A stretch of DNA of 64,000 bases from Phycisphaerales bacterium (GTDB lineage Bacteria; Planctomycetota; Phycisphaerae; Phycisphaerales; UBA1924), in NCBI GenBank assembly GCA_029260375.1, contig JAJDDI010000063.1, positions 1 to 64,000 of the forward strand, in the 5' to 3' direction. Positions within the stretch are counted from its first letter, which is position 1. Every line of letters starts with the position of its first letter. Position numbers and translations under genes: made by a program. This document shows, one piece after another, positions 25,734 to 34,810 of this stretch. The notes under the pieces are model-generated. The model did not search any database. It saw only the letters and a list, made by a program, of their open reading frames with translations, and was not told the origin of the DNA.

Positions 25734-27143
25734 ATGAGCAGAGCGTCGACCAACGAAAACGCCGATCACACGGGCGGATCCACGCCCGAGGGCTGGAGCC
25801 CGGACTCCTGGCGCGGACGCCTGGACCCGCAGCAGGTGCGCTACACCGACCGCGACGCGGTGCAGCGGGCCAGCGACAAACTCCGCAGCCTTCCCCCGCT
25901 CGTTACAAGCTGGGAGGTTGAACGTTTGAGGTCCGAGATTGCCCAGGCGCAGGCGGGTGGGCGGTTCGTGCTGCAGGGGGGCGACTGCGCCGAGACGCTG
26001 GCGGACTGCCGCGGGGATCTGGTGGCGAACAAGCTCAAGATCCTGCTGCAGATGTCGCTGGTGCTGGTGCACGGGCTCAAGGCGCCGGTGACGCGGGTGG
26101 GGCGGTTCGCCGGTCAGTACGCCAAGCCCCGGTCGAGCCCGACGGAGACGCGGGCGGTCGGCGGGGCCCAGGTCACGCTGCCGAGCTACTTCGGGGACCT
26201 GGTCAACGAGGCGGGATTCAGCGAGCGCGAGCGGGCGCCCGACCCGCACCTGATGGTCCGGGGCTACCAGCACGCGGCGATGACGCTGAACTTCATCCGC
26301 TCGCTCGTCGAGGGCGGGTTCGCCGACATCCACCACCCGGAGTACTGGGACCTGCGCTTCATGGAGCACGCGGGCCTCTCGGACGAGCGCCGGGCGCAGT
26401 ACCGGGCGATGAGCCAGACCCTGGCCGACGGGCTGCGGTTCATGGAGGCCCTGGGCGAGAAGAGCGTCGAGGACCTGACCCGCGTGGAGTTCTACACGAG
26501 CCACGAGGGGCTGAACCTGATCTACGAGTCGGCCCAGACCCGCCAGGTCCCGCGCAAAGACGGCTGGTTCGACCTGACCACGCACCTGCCCTGGATCGGC
26601 GAGCGCACGCGCGCGCTCGACGGGGCGCACGTCGAGTTCTTCCGCGGCATCCGCAACCCCGTGGGCGTGAAGGTGGGGCCCAAGGCCGAGCCTTCGGAGG
26701 TGCTCGAGCTCATCGAGACGCTGAATCCGAGCAACGAGCCCGGGAAGCTGGTGCTGATTTCAAGACTCGGCGCATCGAACGTGCAGGGGGCGCTGCCGGC
26801 GCTGGTGGGGGCGGTGCGGGACGCGGGCAAGCGCGTGCTGTGGATGTCCGACCCGATGCACGGCAACGGGATCACGACCGACTCGGGCGTCAAGACCCGT
26901 TCGTTCGATTCCATCCTCGAAGAGCTCGAGCGGGTGATCGACGTGCACGCCGAGGCGGGCACGGTGCTGGGGGGGGTTCACTTCGAGCTCACGGGCGAGG
27001 ACGTCACGGAGTGCGTGGGCGGGGCCTCGGGGGTGCGGGAGGAGGACCTGGGCCTGAACTACGCCTCGCCGTGCGATCCGAGGCTGAACTACGCCCAGAG
27101 CCTGGAGCTGGCGTTCCTGCTGTCGGGCAAGCTCGGGGGCTGA
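25734..27143 (+). CDS. 3-deoxy-7-phosphoheptulonate synthase, class II
   Basis: This enzyme joins phosphoenolpyruvate and erythrose 4-phosphate in the first step of the shikimate pathway. The 469-residue product is of the plant/mycobacterial class II: RFVLQGGDCAETLADC near residue 80 (metal-binding Cys), VTRVGRFAGQYAKPRSSPTE, TSHEGLNLIYES, VGVKVGPKAEPSEV, MSDPMHGNGITT and VHFELTGEDVTECVGG. Length fits the class. The N-terminal 25 residues are polar and probably flexible. It is divergent from the histone-like gene across 238 bases that hold no other gene I can see, and is followed by a small PilZ-like gene. Confidence 0.94.
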   Translation: MSRASTNENADHTGGSTPEGWSPDSWRGRLDPQQVRYTDRDAVQRASDKLRSLPPLVTSWEVERLRSEIAQAQAGGRFVLQGGDCAETLADCRGDLVANKLKILLQMSLVLVHGLKAPVTRVGRFAGQYAKPRSSPTETRAVGGAQVTLPSYFGDLVNEAGFSERERAPDPHLMVRGYQHAAMTLNFIRSLVEGGFADIHHPEYWDLRFMEHAGLSDERRAQYRAMSQTLADGLRFMEALGEKSVEDLTRVEFYTSHEGLNLIYESAQTRQVPRKDGWFDLTTHLPWIGERTRALDGAHVEFFRGIRNPVGVKVGPKAEPSEVLELIETLNPSNEPGKLVLISRLGASNVQGALPALVGAVRDAGKRVLWMSDPMHGNGITTDSGVKTRSFDSILEELERVIDVHAEAGTVLGGVHFELTGEDVTECVGGASGVREEDLGLNYASPCDPRLNYAQSLELAFLLSGKLGG

Positions 27144-27206
27144 TCCGGGAACCGGCTTTCGTTTCTTGGGCTTCAGTGCGGCGAATCACTGTCCGATAGC
27201 CAGGGC

Positions 27207-27536
27207 GTGGAGCGGCGCCCCCCCATCTCGTTCGCCAAGGCCCGGACGGGCTCGCCCGAACGCCGCAGCGAATCGCGCCAGGCGACCCGTGGGCACGCGA
27301 TCGCGACGATCACGACCGGCGACGGCGATGTCCGCCTGGCGCGGGCCGAGCTGATCGACGCGTCGATCCGGGGGCTTGGCGTTCGCCTGAACCAGGCGGC
27401 GCCGGCGGGCTCACGCATCAAGCTGTACTTCAACGGCGAGGTCACCCCGGGGCGGACCGGGTACGTCTCGCGCTGCCGCGAATCGGGCGAGACCTGGGAC
27501 GTGGGCGTGGCGTGCGACCTGTCGCTGGCGGCGTGA
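27207..27536 (+). CDS. PilZ-like domain protein
   Basis: The 109-residue product shows the two c-di-GMP binding motifs in a PilZ-like order: an arginine cluster RRSESRQATRG at residues 18-28 and DASIRGLGV near residue 51, followed by beta strands (IKLYFNGEV, GRTGYVSRCRES, WDVGVACD). It would act as a c-di-GMP receptor in the cytoplasm. The start at GTG 27207 is not supported by a ribosome site and is chosen because the PilZ arginines need residues from there. It follows the DAHP synthase gene by 63 bases. Confidence 0.72.
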   Translation: MERRPPISFAKARTGSPERRSESRQATRGHAIATITTGDGDVRLARAELIDASIRGLGVRLNQAAPAGSRIKLYFNGEVTPGRTGYVSRCRESGETWDVGVACDLSLAA

Positions 27537-27550
27537 ATCCAGATCGCTTC

Positions 27551-27634
27551 AAGCACCGCACGTGAGTGCGGGGTTTCTTCACCTATCGCATACCCGCTGG
27601 ATGTCGCGAACCCCGCACTTACGTGCGGGGCTGG
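27551..27634. repeat. REP-like palindrome pair, GTGAG core; supplies the HIT gene stop codon
   Basis: Arm CACCGCACGTGAGTGCGGGG (27554-27573) is inverted at about 27611-27630 (CCCCGCACTTACGTGCGGGG). The TTA at the centre of the second arm is the stop codon TAA of the leftward HIT gene, and the next codons, LQPRT, are also REP sequence. The core CGTGAGTG is shared with the RAYT ends. Confidence 0.85.
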
Positions 27635-28194
27635 AGTGCGGACCACGCCTTGCGGTATCGCGCCGCCATCTGCTCGAGCGCGCTGGGGATCACACGGATC
27701 TGCCCGACGGCGGTGATGAAGTTCACGTCGCCCGACCAGCGGGGGACCAGGTGCACGTGCAGGTGCCCGGGCACGCCGGCGCCGGCGGCCCGTCCCTGGT
27801 TGATCCCGGTGTTGATGCCCTGGGGCTCGAGGGCGGATTGCATCAGCCCGGTGGCGGTGTCCACGAGGCGCCACAAGGCCGCGCGCTGCTCGGGGCTGTA
27901 GTCCAGCAGGGTGGGGCGCCCCTCGCCCAGGGCGACGAGCAGGTGCCCGTTGGCGTAGGGGTAGGCGTTGAGCAGGATCATGCCCTCGTTTGTGCGCACG
28001 ATGACGTGGTTGGCCTCGTCGTCGCCCGGCGCGATCCAGTAGTCGGAGAGAAAGCAGCCGGTGGCGCTGCCCGCATTCGGGGGGGGGCCCGACTCGTCGA
28101 GACTCTCGAGATAGCCCAGGCGCCAGGGCGCCCAGATGGAGGCGGGGTTCTCGGACCCCGGCTGGGATGGATGCGGCGGGTTCGGGCTGGTCAT
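27619..28194 (-). CDS. HIT-family nucleotide hydrolase/phosphorylase (Ap4A type)
   Basis: The 191-residue product has the histidine triad GHLHVHLVPRW near residue 147 and upstream substrate-contact blocks ASIWAPWRLGYLES and NEGMILLNAYPYANGHLLVAL. This N-terminal APWR block is characteristic of the Ap4A phosphorylase-like branch of bacterial and mycobacterial HIT proteins. It would cleave dinucleoside polyphosphates in the cytoplasm. The last residues (LQPRT) and the stop codon come from a REP-like palindrome, so the native C-terminus has apparently been replaced. Divergent from the CBS gene. Confidence 0.9.
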   Translation of the reverse strand: MTSPNPPHPSQPGSENPASIWAPWRLGYLESLDESGPPPNAGSATGCFLSDYWIAPGDDEANHVIVRTNEGMILLNAYPYANGHLLVALGEGRPTLLDYSPEQRAALWRLVDTATGLMQSALEPQGINTGINQGRAAGAGVPGHLHVHLVPRWSGDVNFITAVGQIRVIPSALEQMAARYRKAWSALQPRT

Positions 28195-28260
28195 GGCAGG
28201 CAGAGTCTACGAGCGGCCCCGTCGGGCCGATAGATCGGGAGGGCCGGAGGAGATCGACGC

Positions 28261-28713
28261 ATGGGCGTGCTCGTCAACGACATCATGACCAGGAAGGTGC
28301 TGACGGTCGATATGGACCGGTCGCTGAGCGAGGTGCGCCGGGTGTTTGAGCGGGCGCCGTTCCACCATCTGGTGGTGATCGAGGACGGGAAGCTGGTGGG
28401 GCTGGTGTCGGACCGGGACGTGTTCCGGGAGATCAGCCCGTTCGCGGGGACGCCGACGGAGCGCGCGTGCGACGCGTTCACGCTGCGCAAGCACGTACAC
28501 CAGATCATGACGAGGACGCCGACGACCTGCGGTGCGAAGGACGAGGCGGCCGCCGTGTGCAAGCGGATGCTCGACCAGCGGGTCTCGTGCATGCCGGTGG
28601 TCAACGAACGGGGCGCGTGCGTCGGGATTGTGACGATCCGCGACGTGGCGCACTGGGCGCTGCGTGAGATCGAGGCCGCCACCGCGGCGCGGGACTCACT
28701 CAAGGCCGCCTGA
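28261..28713 (+). CDS. CBS-pair domain protein
   Basis: The 150-residue product is two CBS motifs: DIMTRKVLTVDMDRSLSEV to GLVSDRDVFREI, and QIMTRTPTTCGAKDEAAAV to GIVTIRDVAHWAL. CBS pairs bind adenine nucleotides and act as energy sensors, usually regulating a partner protein; here the domain is free-standing, so the partner is not evident. ATG 28261 has GGAGG and GGAG upstream. It is 90 bases ahead of pepA on the same strand. Confidence 0.9.
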   Translation: MGVLVNDIMTRKVLTVDMDRSLSEVRRVFERAPFHHLVVIEDGKLVGLVSDRDVFREISPFAGTPTERACDAFTLRKHVHQIMTRTPTTCGAKDEAAAVCKRMLDQRVSCMPVVNERGACVGIVTIRDVAHWALREIEAATAARDSLKAA

Positions 28714-28803
28714 GGCGGGGTCCGCCGGCCAGAAGGAACTTCCAAGCAAGGCGCGGGTATGCTCATGCCCCGGCGTCGCGTGCGCCGGGCAAGGGAGATT
28801 CGC

Positions 28804-30294
28804 ATGTTCTCGTCCATTACCGTTGGCGCCCGCGGCGCCGCCCAGGCGCTCGTCGTTGGCCAGTTCAAGGGCCAGAAGCTCGATCCCGCGACCCTCAAGC
28901 TCGACCCGGACGGGAGCGTGCTGGGCGCGTCCAAGCGGAGCGAGGCCACTGGCGACGCGGGGTCGATCGTCGTGGCCTACCCGGGCAAGGGGTTTGAGCG
29001 CGTGCTCATCCTTGGCCTGGGCGACAAAGACGGCTTCGACACCGGATCGCTGCGGCGCGCCGGCGGCGTGATCGGGCGGGCGTTGGCGGCGGCCAAGGTC
29101 ACGAGCGCCGAGATCGCCCTCGACGGGGCGCTGGGCACGATCAAGAAGGCGGTGGATGAGGAGGCCGCGGGGCAGGCGATGGGCGAGGGGCTGGGGCTCA
29201 TCGGCTGGGTCTGCGACCAGTTCCGGGGCACGGCGACGAGCAACGGCACGGCGCCTGGCAAGCTGAGCGTGAAGGCGTCTGACCGCGATTTCGCGGCGGG
29301 GCTCAAGCGCGGGCTGGGGCTGGCGGAGGGGTCCAACCTGGCGCGGACGCTGAGCCAGACGCCGCCCAACATCGCGACGACGACGTACATGGCCCAGCAG
29401 TGCCAGAAGCTGGCGCGCCAGTTCGACACGCTGGGCTGCCGGGTGATCAAGGGCGAGCAGCTCGTCAAGGAGAAGCTCGAGGGCCTGATCAACGTGGGCA
29501 AGGCGAGCGTGCACCCGCCCTGCCTGATCCGCCTGGAGTACACGCCCAAGAGCGTCGCCAAGGGCGCCAAGCCCGTGGTGTTCGTCGGCAAGACGATGAC
29601 GTACGACTCGGGCGGGCTGTCGATCAAGGTCGGCGGGGGCATGAAGGGCATGAAACGCGACAAGGACGGCGGGTGCGCTGTGATTGGCGCGATGCACGCG
29701 ATCGCCAGCGTCGTCAAGCCCAGGCAGAAAGTCGTGGCGCTGCTGATGTGCGCCGAGAACTCGATCTCTGACGAGGCCTACCGCCCGGACGACGTGCTGA
29801 CGTTCCGCAACGGGGTGACGGTCGAGGTCACCAACACGGACGCGGAAGGGCGCCTGGTGCTGGCCGACGGGCTGTGCTGGGCGTGCGACAAGGAAAGGCC
29901 GGGATACATCGTCGATGTCGCGACGCTGACGGGGGGCATCGTTGTCGCGTTGGGCTCGACGTACGCGGGCATGTGGTGCGATGATGACGCCCTGCGGGCC
30001 AAGGTGCAGGAGGCGAGCGATCGCAGCGGCGAGCGGGTGTGGCGCATGCCGCACCACAGCGAGTACCGGGACCTGATGAAGTCGCCCGTGGCGGACATCG
30101 TCAACTCCGCGCCGGTGCGGGCGGCCCACCCGATCCAGGGCGCCGCGTTCCTGAGCCACTTCGTCGAGGAGGGCATCCCCTGGACGCACCTGGACATCGC
30201 GGGCACGCACGCGGTGGACAAGGACGGCGGCGAGTACATCGCCGGTCCCACGGGGTTCGGGGCGCGGCTGCTGGCGGAGCTTGTTGCGGGGTAG
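28804..30294 (+). CDS. pepA: Leucyl aminopeptidase (M17)
   Basis: This two-metal exopeptidase removes N-terminal residues from peptides in the cytoplasm. The 496-residue product has the M17 core: VGKTMTYDSGGLSIK (metal and catalytic Lys), the signature NTDAEGRLVLADGLCWA near residue 345, and VDVATLTGG. The N-terminal domain (residues 1-170) is the usual regulatory lobe. ATG 28804 is used because AAGGGAGA lies 6-7 bases upstream. Its transcript ends at a GC hairpin with a T run that is itself a REP-like unit. Confidence 0.94.
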   Translation: MFSSITVGARGAAQALVVGQFKGQKLDPATLKLDPDGSVLGASKRSEATGDAGSIVVAYPGKGFERVLILGLGDKDGFDTGSLRRAGGVIGRALAAAKVTSAEIALDGALGTIKKAVDEEAAGQAMGEGLGLIGWVCDQFRGTATSNGTAPGKLSVKASDRDFAAGLKRGLGLAEGSNLARTLSQTPPNIATTTYMAQQCQKLARQFDTLGCRVIKGEQLVKEKLEGLINVGKASVHPPCLIRLEYTPKSVAKGAKPVVFVGKTMTYDSGGLSIKVGGGMKGMKRDKDGGCAVIGAMHAIASVVKPRQKVVALLMCAENSISDEAYRPDDVLTFRNGVTVEVTNTDAEGRLVLADGLCWACDKERPGYIVDVATLTGGIVVALGSTYAGMWCDDDALRAKVQEASDRSGERVWRMPHHSEYRDLMKSPVADIVNSAPVRAAHPIQGAAFLSHFVEEGIPWTHLDIAGTHAVDKDGGEYIAGPTGFGARLLAELVAG

Positions 30295-30328
30295 GACGGG
30301 ATCGCCCGACGATTGTGTGAACCGTTCA

Positions 30329-30355
30329 AGCCCCGGGCGTGAGCCCGGGGTTTTT
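30329..30355 (+). terminator. Terminator of pepA formed by a REP-like hairpin
   Basis: CCCCGGGC (30331-30338) and GCCCGGGG (30343-30350) pair around GTGA and are followed by TTTTT. The same 20-base palindrome recurs at 30443-30462, where no T run follows, so here a repeat has a terminator function. Confidence 0.8.
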
Positions 30356-30532
30356 CAGGTGCGCCGCTGGGCCATGGCGGCGTGTTCAACCCCAGGGCTT
30401 ATACGGTGGGTCGGCGTGGCCTCAGGGGGGGTCGCCATCCAGCCCCGGGCGTGAGCCCGGGGTTGCGTGACCGGGACGGCGATCGAGCGTTGGCAGGAGG
30501 GCGCGAACCCCGGGCTCACGCCCGGGGCTTCA
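30329..30532. repeat. Cluster of three REP-like units with CCCCGGGCGTGAGCCCGGGG core
   Basis: Units lie at about 30329-30352, 30441-30464 and 30506-30530; the third is inverted relative to the first two. A weakened fourth copy (AACCCCAGGGCTTATACGG) is near 30389. The right edge of the third unit holds the stop codon TGA (30530-30532 on the minus strand) of the permease gene. Confidence 0.85.
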
Positions 30533-31651
30533 ACGCGGGTGAACGCACGAGTGTGCGCCGTCGCCCGTTGCTTGCTTGCCCTGGCCCGAGGGCCAGTACC
30601 GCAGCGCGAGCGCTGTAACGAGCATCGCCAGCAGCGCGACCGCGAAGATGGTCTGCACGAGGCTGGCCGCCGCGTGTTCATGCCCCATCGCGTGGTCGGC
30701 GAGTGTGACGAATCCAGAGAGCAACGTGTCGAACACCAGCCCCGACGCGACGGCGAAGATCGCGATCACGACCAGGTAGATCGCCAGCGCCCGACCGCCC
30801 AGGTCCTTGAGGACCCAGGCCATGGTCGCGGCGTTGGTCGCGGGGCCCGCCAGCAGCAGCACGAGCGCGGCGCCCGGGGAGAGCCCCGCGGCGACGAGCG
30901 TGAACGCGACGGGCGTCGAGGACGTGGCGCAGATGTACAGCGGCAGCCCGATGAGCAGCATGAGCAGCATGGGGACCAGGCCCGTGCCGATGTGGGCCTC
31001 GATCCAGCCCTCGGGCACGAGGGCGCCGATGAGGGCGGCCAGCCCGAGGCCGATGAGCAGCCACAACGCCAGATCCTTGGGCATCTCGATCAGGCCCCAG
31101 CGGAGGGACTCGATCATGCGCGCGCCAAGCGACCTGGGCGGCGGCGCGTCGGGCTCGTCGGCGCAGCAGCTCGGTTCGGCCTTGGTCGAGCAGCAGGCCT
31201 TGGGCACGTCGCCTTCGACGGGCTGGGTCTCACGCTCGGGGGCGAGGGTCTCGATGAGCAGGCCGGCGGTGAAGGCGGTGGCGACGGCGATGACGGGGCG
31301 GATGAGCGCGAAGACGGGGCCGAAGAGCGCCCAGGTGAGGGGGATGGACTCCTCGCCCGTCTGCGGCGTGGAGATGGTGAACGCGGCCGACGCCCCGCGC
31401 GAGGCGCCCGAGCGTCGAAGCCCGGCGGCCACGGGGATCACCGAGCACGAGCACAGCGGCAGGGGGATGCCCAGCAGGCTCGCCTTGGCGATGGGCCAGG
31501 GGCCGGTTCCTGCGAGGTGCTTGGCCATCCACGCGCGGGGGATGAGCGTGTGGACGAATCCCGCGAGCACGAAACCGGCGATCAGCCAGACCCCCGACTC
31601 GAGCGAGATGCTCCAGAACTCCGAGGCCCAGCGTGCGAGAAAGTCGCCCAT
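30530..31651 (-). CDS. SO_0444-type permease (copper/zinc efflux family)
   Basis: The 373-residue product is a polytopic inner-membrane permease with about eight to ten helices in two halves. Each half has a signature loop: LPLCSCSVIPVAAGLRRSGA near residue 65, and GLPLYICATSSTPVAFTLVAAG near residue 240. Between the halves is a cysteine-rich hydrophilic stretch (CCSTKAEPSCC), and there is a late histidine cluster (DHAMGHEHA), both expected for metal binding. This pattern matches the family annotated as Cu/Zn efflux transporters; a role in metal or metalloid export is therefore likely but not shown. The C-terminal stop abuts a REP-like unit. Divergent from the GH13 amylase. Confidence 0.85.
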   Translation of the reverse strand: MGDFLARWASEFWSISLESGVWLIAGFVLAGFVHTLIPRAWMAKHLAGTGPWPIAKASLLGIPLPLCSCSVIPVAAGLRRSGASRGASAAFTISTPQTGEESIPLTWALFGPVFALIRPVIAVATAFTAGLLIETLAPERETQPVEGDVPKACCSTKAEPSCCADEPDAPPPRSLGARMIESLRWGLIEMPKDLALWLLIGLGLAALIGALVPEGWIEAHIGTGLVPMLLMLLIGLPLYICATSSTPVAFTLVAAGLSPGAALVLLLAGPATNAATMAWVLKDLGGRALAIYLVVIAIFAVASGLVFDTLLSGFVTLADHAMGHEHAAASLVQTIFAVALLAMLVTALALRYWPSGQGKQATGDGAHSCVHPR

Positions 31652-31726
31652 GCATCATCATAGGGGGGCGGGGTTTGGGTCTCGGGCGCCATGGCGTATG
31701 CTGCGCGCCGGACCCAGGAGATTGTC

Positions 31727-33346
31727 ATGCGCGCCCAGAGCTTGCTCGTCGGTAGTGTTCTCGCCCTTGCCTGGGCTCCCTCGCTCGCGGGGGAGGACAC
31801 GCCCGGCGCCTGGTGGCACGACGCCGTGTTCTATCACGCGTTTGTGCGCTCGTTCGCCGACTCGACGACCGGCCCGCTCGCGGGCGACGGCATCGGCGAT
31901 CTGCGCGGCATGATCGAACGGCTGGACTACCTCAACGACGGCGACCCCGAGACCGACACCGACCTGGGCGTGACGGCGATCTGGCTCATGCCCGTCTTCG
32001 AATCGCCCAGCTACCACGGCTACGACATCACCGACTACAAGAAAATCGAGCCCGACTACGGGTCCAACGAGGACTTCAGGCAGCTCGTCGAGGCCTGCCA
32101 TCAACGCGGCATCCGCGTGATCCTGGACATGGTCATCAACCACTGCTCCTGGGAGCACCCGTGGTTCCGCGAGTCGGTCGATCCGGACTCGCCCAAGCAC
32201 GGCTGGTTCGTCTGGGAGACCACGCCCCCCACGGGCGAGGGGGCGCCCGGGCACCGCGTCTGGCACGACCAGTTCAAGAGCAAGAACGGGCAGCTCTACT
32301 ACGGGTTCTTCTGGCACGGCATGCCCGACTTCAACGCGCGCAGCGCCGGCGCGACCGAGGCGATATTTGATCTATCGCGGTACTGGATCGACGACATGAA
32401 CGCCGACGGGTACCGCCTGGACGCGATCCGCCACCTGATCGAGGACGGCGTGATCTGGGCCAACGCGGACGAGACGTTCCCGTGGCTCGAGAAGTACAAC
32501 GCGTACCTCAAGAGCGTCAACCCCGATTGCTTCACGGTGGGGGAGATCTGGGACGAGACGGAGATTGTCAAGCGGTACATCCCCAAGAGCGTCGATTCGG
32601 CGTTCGAGTTCACGACCTGCTTCGCCACGGCCGAGGCGTTGAACTCGGGGAAGGCCAAGCCGATCGCGGAAGCGCTGCAAGGCGCGTGGGCCGCGTACGA
32701 CCGGGGCTTGTACGCGTCGTTCATCGGGAACCACGACATGGACCGCCTGATGTCGCGTCTGGGCGGGGACGAGGGCAAGGCCAGGTGCGCGGCGACGATC
32801 CAGCTCACGGCGCCGGGCGTTCCTTTCATCTATTACGGCGAGGAGATCGGGATGGTGGGCGTCAAGCCGGACCCGGACCTGCGCAGGCCGATGCAGTGGA
32901 CGGGCGACGCCCAGCGGGCGGGGTTCACGACGGGCACGCCCTGGCGGGCCGTCAACCCGGACGCGCCGCAGCGGAACGTGCGGCGCCAGGAATCGTCGCC
33001 CTCTTCGCTGCTGAGCCTGTACAAGAGGCTCATCCGCCTGCGCCAGGAAAGCCCCGCGCTGGGGCGCGGGAGCCTTATGCTGGTCGAGACGGGCGACGAG
33101 CGGGTGCTGGCGTACCTGCGCGAGGCCGAGGGGCAGCGGGTGCTGGTGGTGGTCAATGTCTCGGGCGACGAGATCGCGGACGGCTGGGGGATCGACGCGG
33201 GGGCGATGGGTGTTGAACCCAGCGCCGGGCTGCGGGAACTGGTCCACGGCGTGCTCGTCTACTGGCCCGGGGGGGCGGGGCAGGGTGACTGGAGACCGCT
33301 CGGGCGTCTGAGCCCGCACACGGGGTATGTGGTAGAGATCGACTAA
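31727..33346 (+). CDS. Secreted GH13 alpha-amylase family enzyme
   Basis: The 539-residue product has a signal peptide (MRAQSLLVGSVLALAWAPSLAG) and a complete GH13 barrel: GVTAIWLMPVFESPSYHGYDITDY, VILDMVINHCS, DGYRLDAIRHL (nucleophile Asp), FTVGEIWDET (acid/base Glu) and FIGNHDMDR (third acid), then a C-terminal beta domain from about residue 440. It acts on alpha-1,4 or 1,6 glucans outside the cytoplasm, breaking them into oligosaccharides; which linkage is preferred is not evident, but the YHGYDITDY and GMPDFNARS pattern is like oligo-glucosidases. ATG 31727 has AGGAG 7 bases upstream. A REP-like pair begins at the base after the stop codon. Confidence 0.92.
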   Translation: MRAQSLLVGSVLALAWAPSLAGEDTPGAWWHDAVFYHAFVRSFADSTTGPLAGDGIGDLRGMIERLDYLNDGDPETDTDLGVTAIWLMPVFESPSYHGYDITDYKKIEPDYGSNEDFRQLVEACHQRGIRVILDMVINHCSWEHPWFRESVDPDSPKHGWFVWETTPPTGEGAPGHRVWHDQFKSKNGQLYYGFFWHGMPDFNARSAGATEAIFDLSRYWIDDMNADGYRLDAIRHLIEDGVIWANADETFPWLEKYNAYLKSVNPDCFTVGEIWDETEIVKRYIPKSVDSAFEFTTCFATAEALNSGKAKPIAEALQGAWAAYDRGLYASFIGNHDMDRLMSRLGGDEGKARCAATIQLTAPGVPFIYYGEEIGMVGVKPDPDLRRPMQWTGDAQRAGFTTGTPWRAVNPDAPQRNVRRQESSPSSLLSLYKRLIRLRQESPALGRGSLMLVETGDERVLAYLREAEGQRVLVVVNVSGDEIADGWGIDAGAMGVEPSAGLRELVHGVLVYWPGGAGQGDWRPLGRLSPHTGYVVEID

Positions 33347-33442
33347 CAGAGCCGGGAGCGCGAGCGACCGGGGACTGCTTCCCACAGGGTTCGCTGTGAG
33401 ATCGGACTGTGCTCGCCCTGGTCGCTTGCGCTCCCGGCTCTG
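33347..33442. repeat. REP-like palindrome pair, GCGAG core
   Basis: Arm CAGAGCCGGGAGCGCGAGCG (33347-33366, continuing ACC) is inverted at 33419-33442. A close relative lies at 58845-58924. It starts at the base following the amylase stop codon. Confidence 0.8.
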
Positions 33443-33513
33443 ATGTGTGGCTCTGACGGAGGGGGCAGGGGGCGCCCCCCTATAGTCCTGCCCGCAGTCT
33501 TCAGGAGCCTGAT

Positions 33514-34803
33514 GTGCCGTACACCCTTCAGCCCGAGCAGGGCCTCACGCCCGACGCCGACAAGACCGACTACCTCTCCGGGCACGTCGATACCGGCGAC
33601 CGCTGGGTCCTGAACTTCGGCCCCCAGCACCCGGCGACGCACACGACGCTGCGGCTGGTCCTGGAGCTCGACGGCGAGCGGATCGCGCGGTGCACGCCGC
33701 ATATCGGCTACCTGCACTCGGGCTTCGAGAAGCTGGGCGAGCACCTGGATTACAACCAGTACGTGACGATCGTGTCGCGGATGAACTACCTGAGCCCGAT
33801 CAGCAACGACATCGCGTGGCACCACGCCGTCGAGATGCTCTTCGGCATCGACATCACGCCCCGCTGCAAGGTGCTGCGGACGATCATGGCGGAGATGGGT
33901 CGGATCCAGGACCACCTGCTGTGCGTGGGCGCGGCGGGTCTGGACCTGGGCGCGTTTACTGGATTCTTGTTCGCGTTCAACCCGCGCGAGAAGATCTACG
34001 ACATCTGCGACTACATCTCGGGCCAGCGGTTCCACCCGGACTGGACGCGCGTGGGCGGGCTCATGCAGGACCTGCCCGACGAGGAGACGTTCAAGCGGAT
34101 GGTCAAGTCGTTCCTGCACGACGACTGTGTCCACGCGCTCGCGGACGTGGACAGGCTGCTCAGCCGCAACCGGATCTTCATCGATCGCACGCGCAACGTC
34201 GGCGTGCTGAGCAGGGACGCGGCGATCGGCTGGGGCGCGTCGGGCCCGATCGCGCGGGCCTCGGGCGTGGTGCGAGATTTGCGCAAGGACGAGCCTTATC
34301 TGTGTTATCAGGACAACTGGGACGGGCAGGGCAGCGAGGCCGTGAAGTTCAGCGTGCCGGTGAGTGAAGAAGGCGACGTGTACGCCCGCTTCCAGGTGCG
34401 CATGGAGGAGATCAAGCAGTCGATGAGCATCATCGACCAGCTGATCGACAACATCCCCGGCGGCGACGTGAACGTGTTCGCCGACTCGAAGATGGTCAAG
34501 CCCGACAAGAGCCAGGTGTACGGCTCGATCGAGGGGCTGATCCAGCACTTCGAGCTGGTGATGAGCAACCGCGGCTGGGAGCCGCCGATCGCCGAGTGCT
34601 ACGGCGCCCAGGAGACCGCCAACGGCGAGCTGGGGTACCACGTCGTCTCGGACGGCTCACCCCGCCCGTGGCGCGTGCGGACGCGCCCGCCGAGCTTTAT
34701 CAACTACCAGCTGATGGCGCCGCTGATCGAGGGGCACATGCTCGCGGACGTGGTGGCGGTGCTGGGGAGTCTGAATATTGTGGCGGCGGAGTTGGATCGT
34801 TAA
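33514..34803 (+). CDS. nuoD: NADH-quinone oxidoreductase subunit D
   Basis: NuoD is the 49-kDa subunit of complex I next to the quinone site, in the peripheral arm. The 429-residue product begins with about 25 extra residues and then has WVLNFGPQHPATHTTLRLVLEL, PHIGYLHSGFEKL, RMNYLSPISNDIAWHHAVE and the closing LVAAELDR-like end (LNIVAAELDR). Start GTG 33514; no alternative ATG fits the domain better. Usual neighbours nuoC and nuoE are not adjacent: nuoE is 1.4 kb downstream and nuoF another 1.9 kb, with unrelated small genes between. Confidence 0.95.
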   Translation: MPYTLQPEQGLTPDADKTDYLSGHVDTGDRWVLNFGPQHPATHTTLRLVLELDGERIARCTPHIGYLHSGFEKLGEHLDYNQYVTIVSRMNYLSPISNDIAWHHAVEMLFGIDITPRCKVLRTIMAEMGRIQDHLLCVGAAGLDLGAFTGFLFAFNPREKIYDICDYISGQRFHPDWTRVGGLMQDLPDEETFKRMVKSFLHDDCVHALADVDRLLSRNRIFIDRTRNVGVLSRDAAIGWGASGPIARASGVVRDLRKDEPYLCYQDNWDGQGSEAVKFSVPVSEEGDVYARFQVRMEEIKQSMSIIDQLIDNIPGGDVNVFADSKMVKPDKSQVYGSIEGLIQHFELVMSNRGWEPPIAECYGAQETANGELGYHVVSDGSPRPWRVRTRPPSFINYQLMAPLIEGHMLADVVAVLGSLNIVAAELDR

Positions 34804-34810
34804 GCAGTGA

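Noticed and set aside
24469-25737. Plus-strand frame with Trp/Cys/Arg repeats
   Set aside because: It is the antisense of the histone-like repeats; the repeated SCGWWSC-type blocks are a frame effect.
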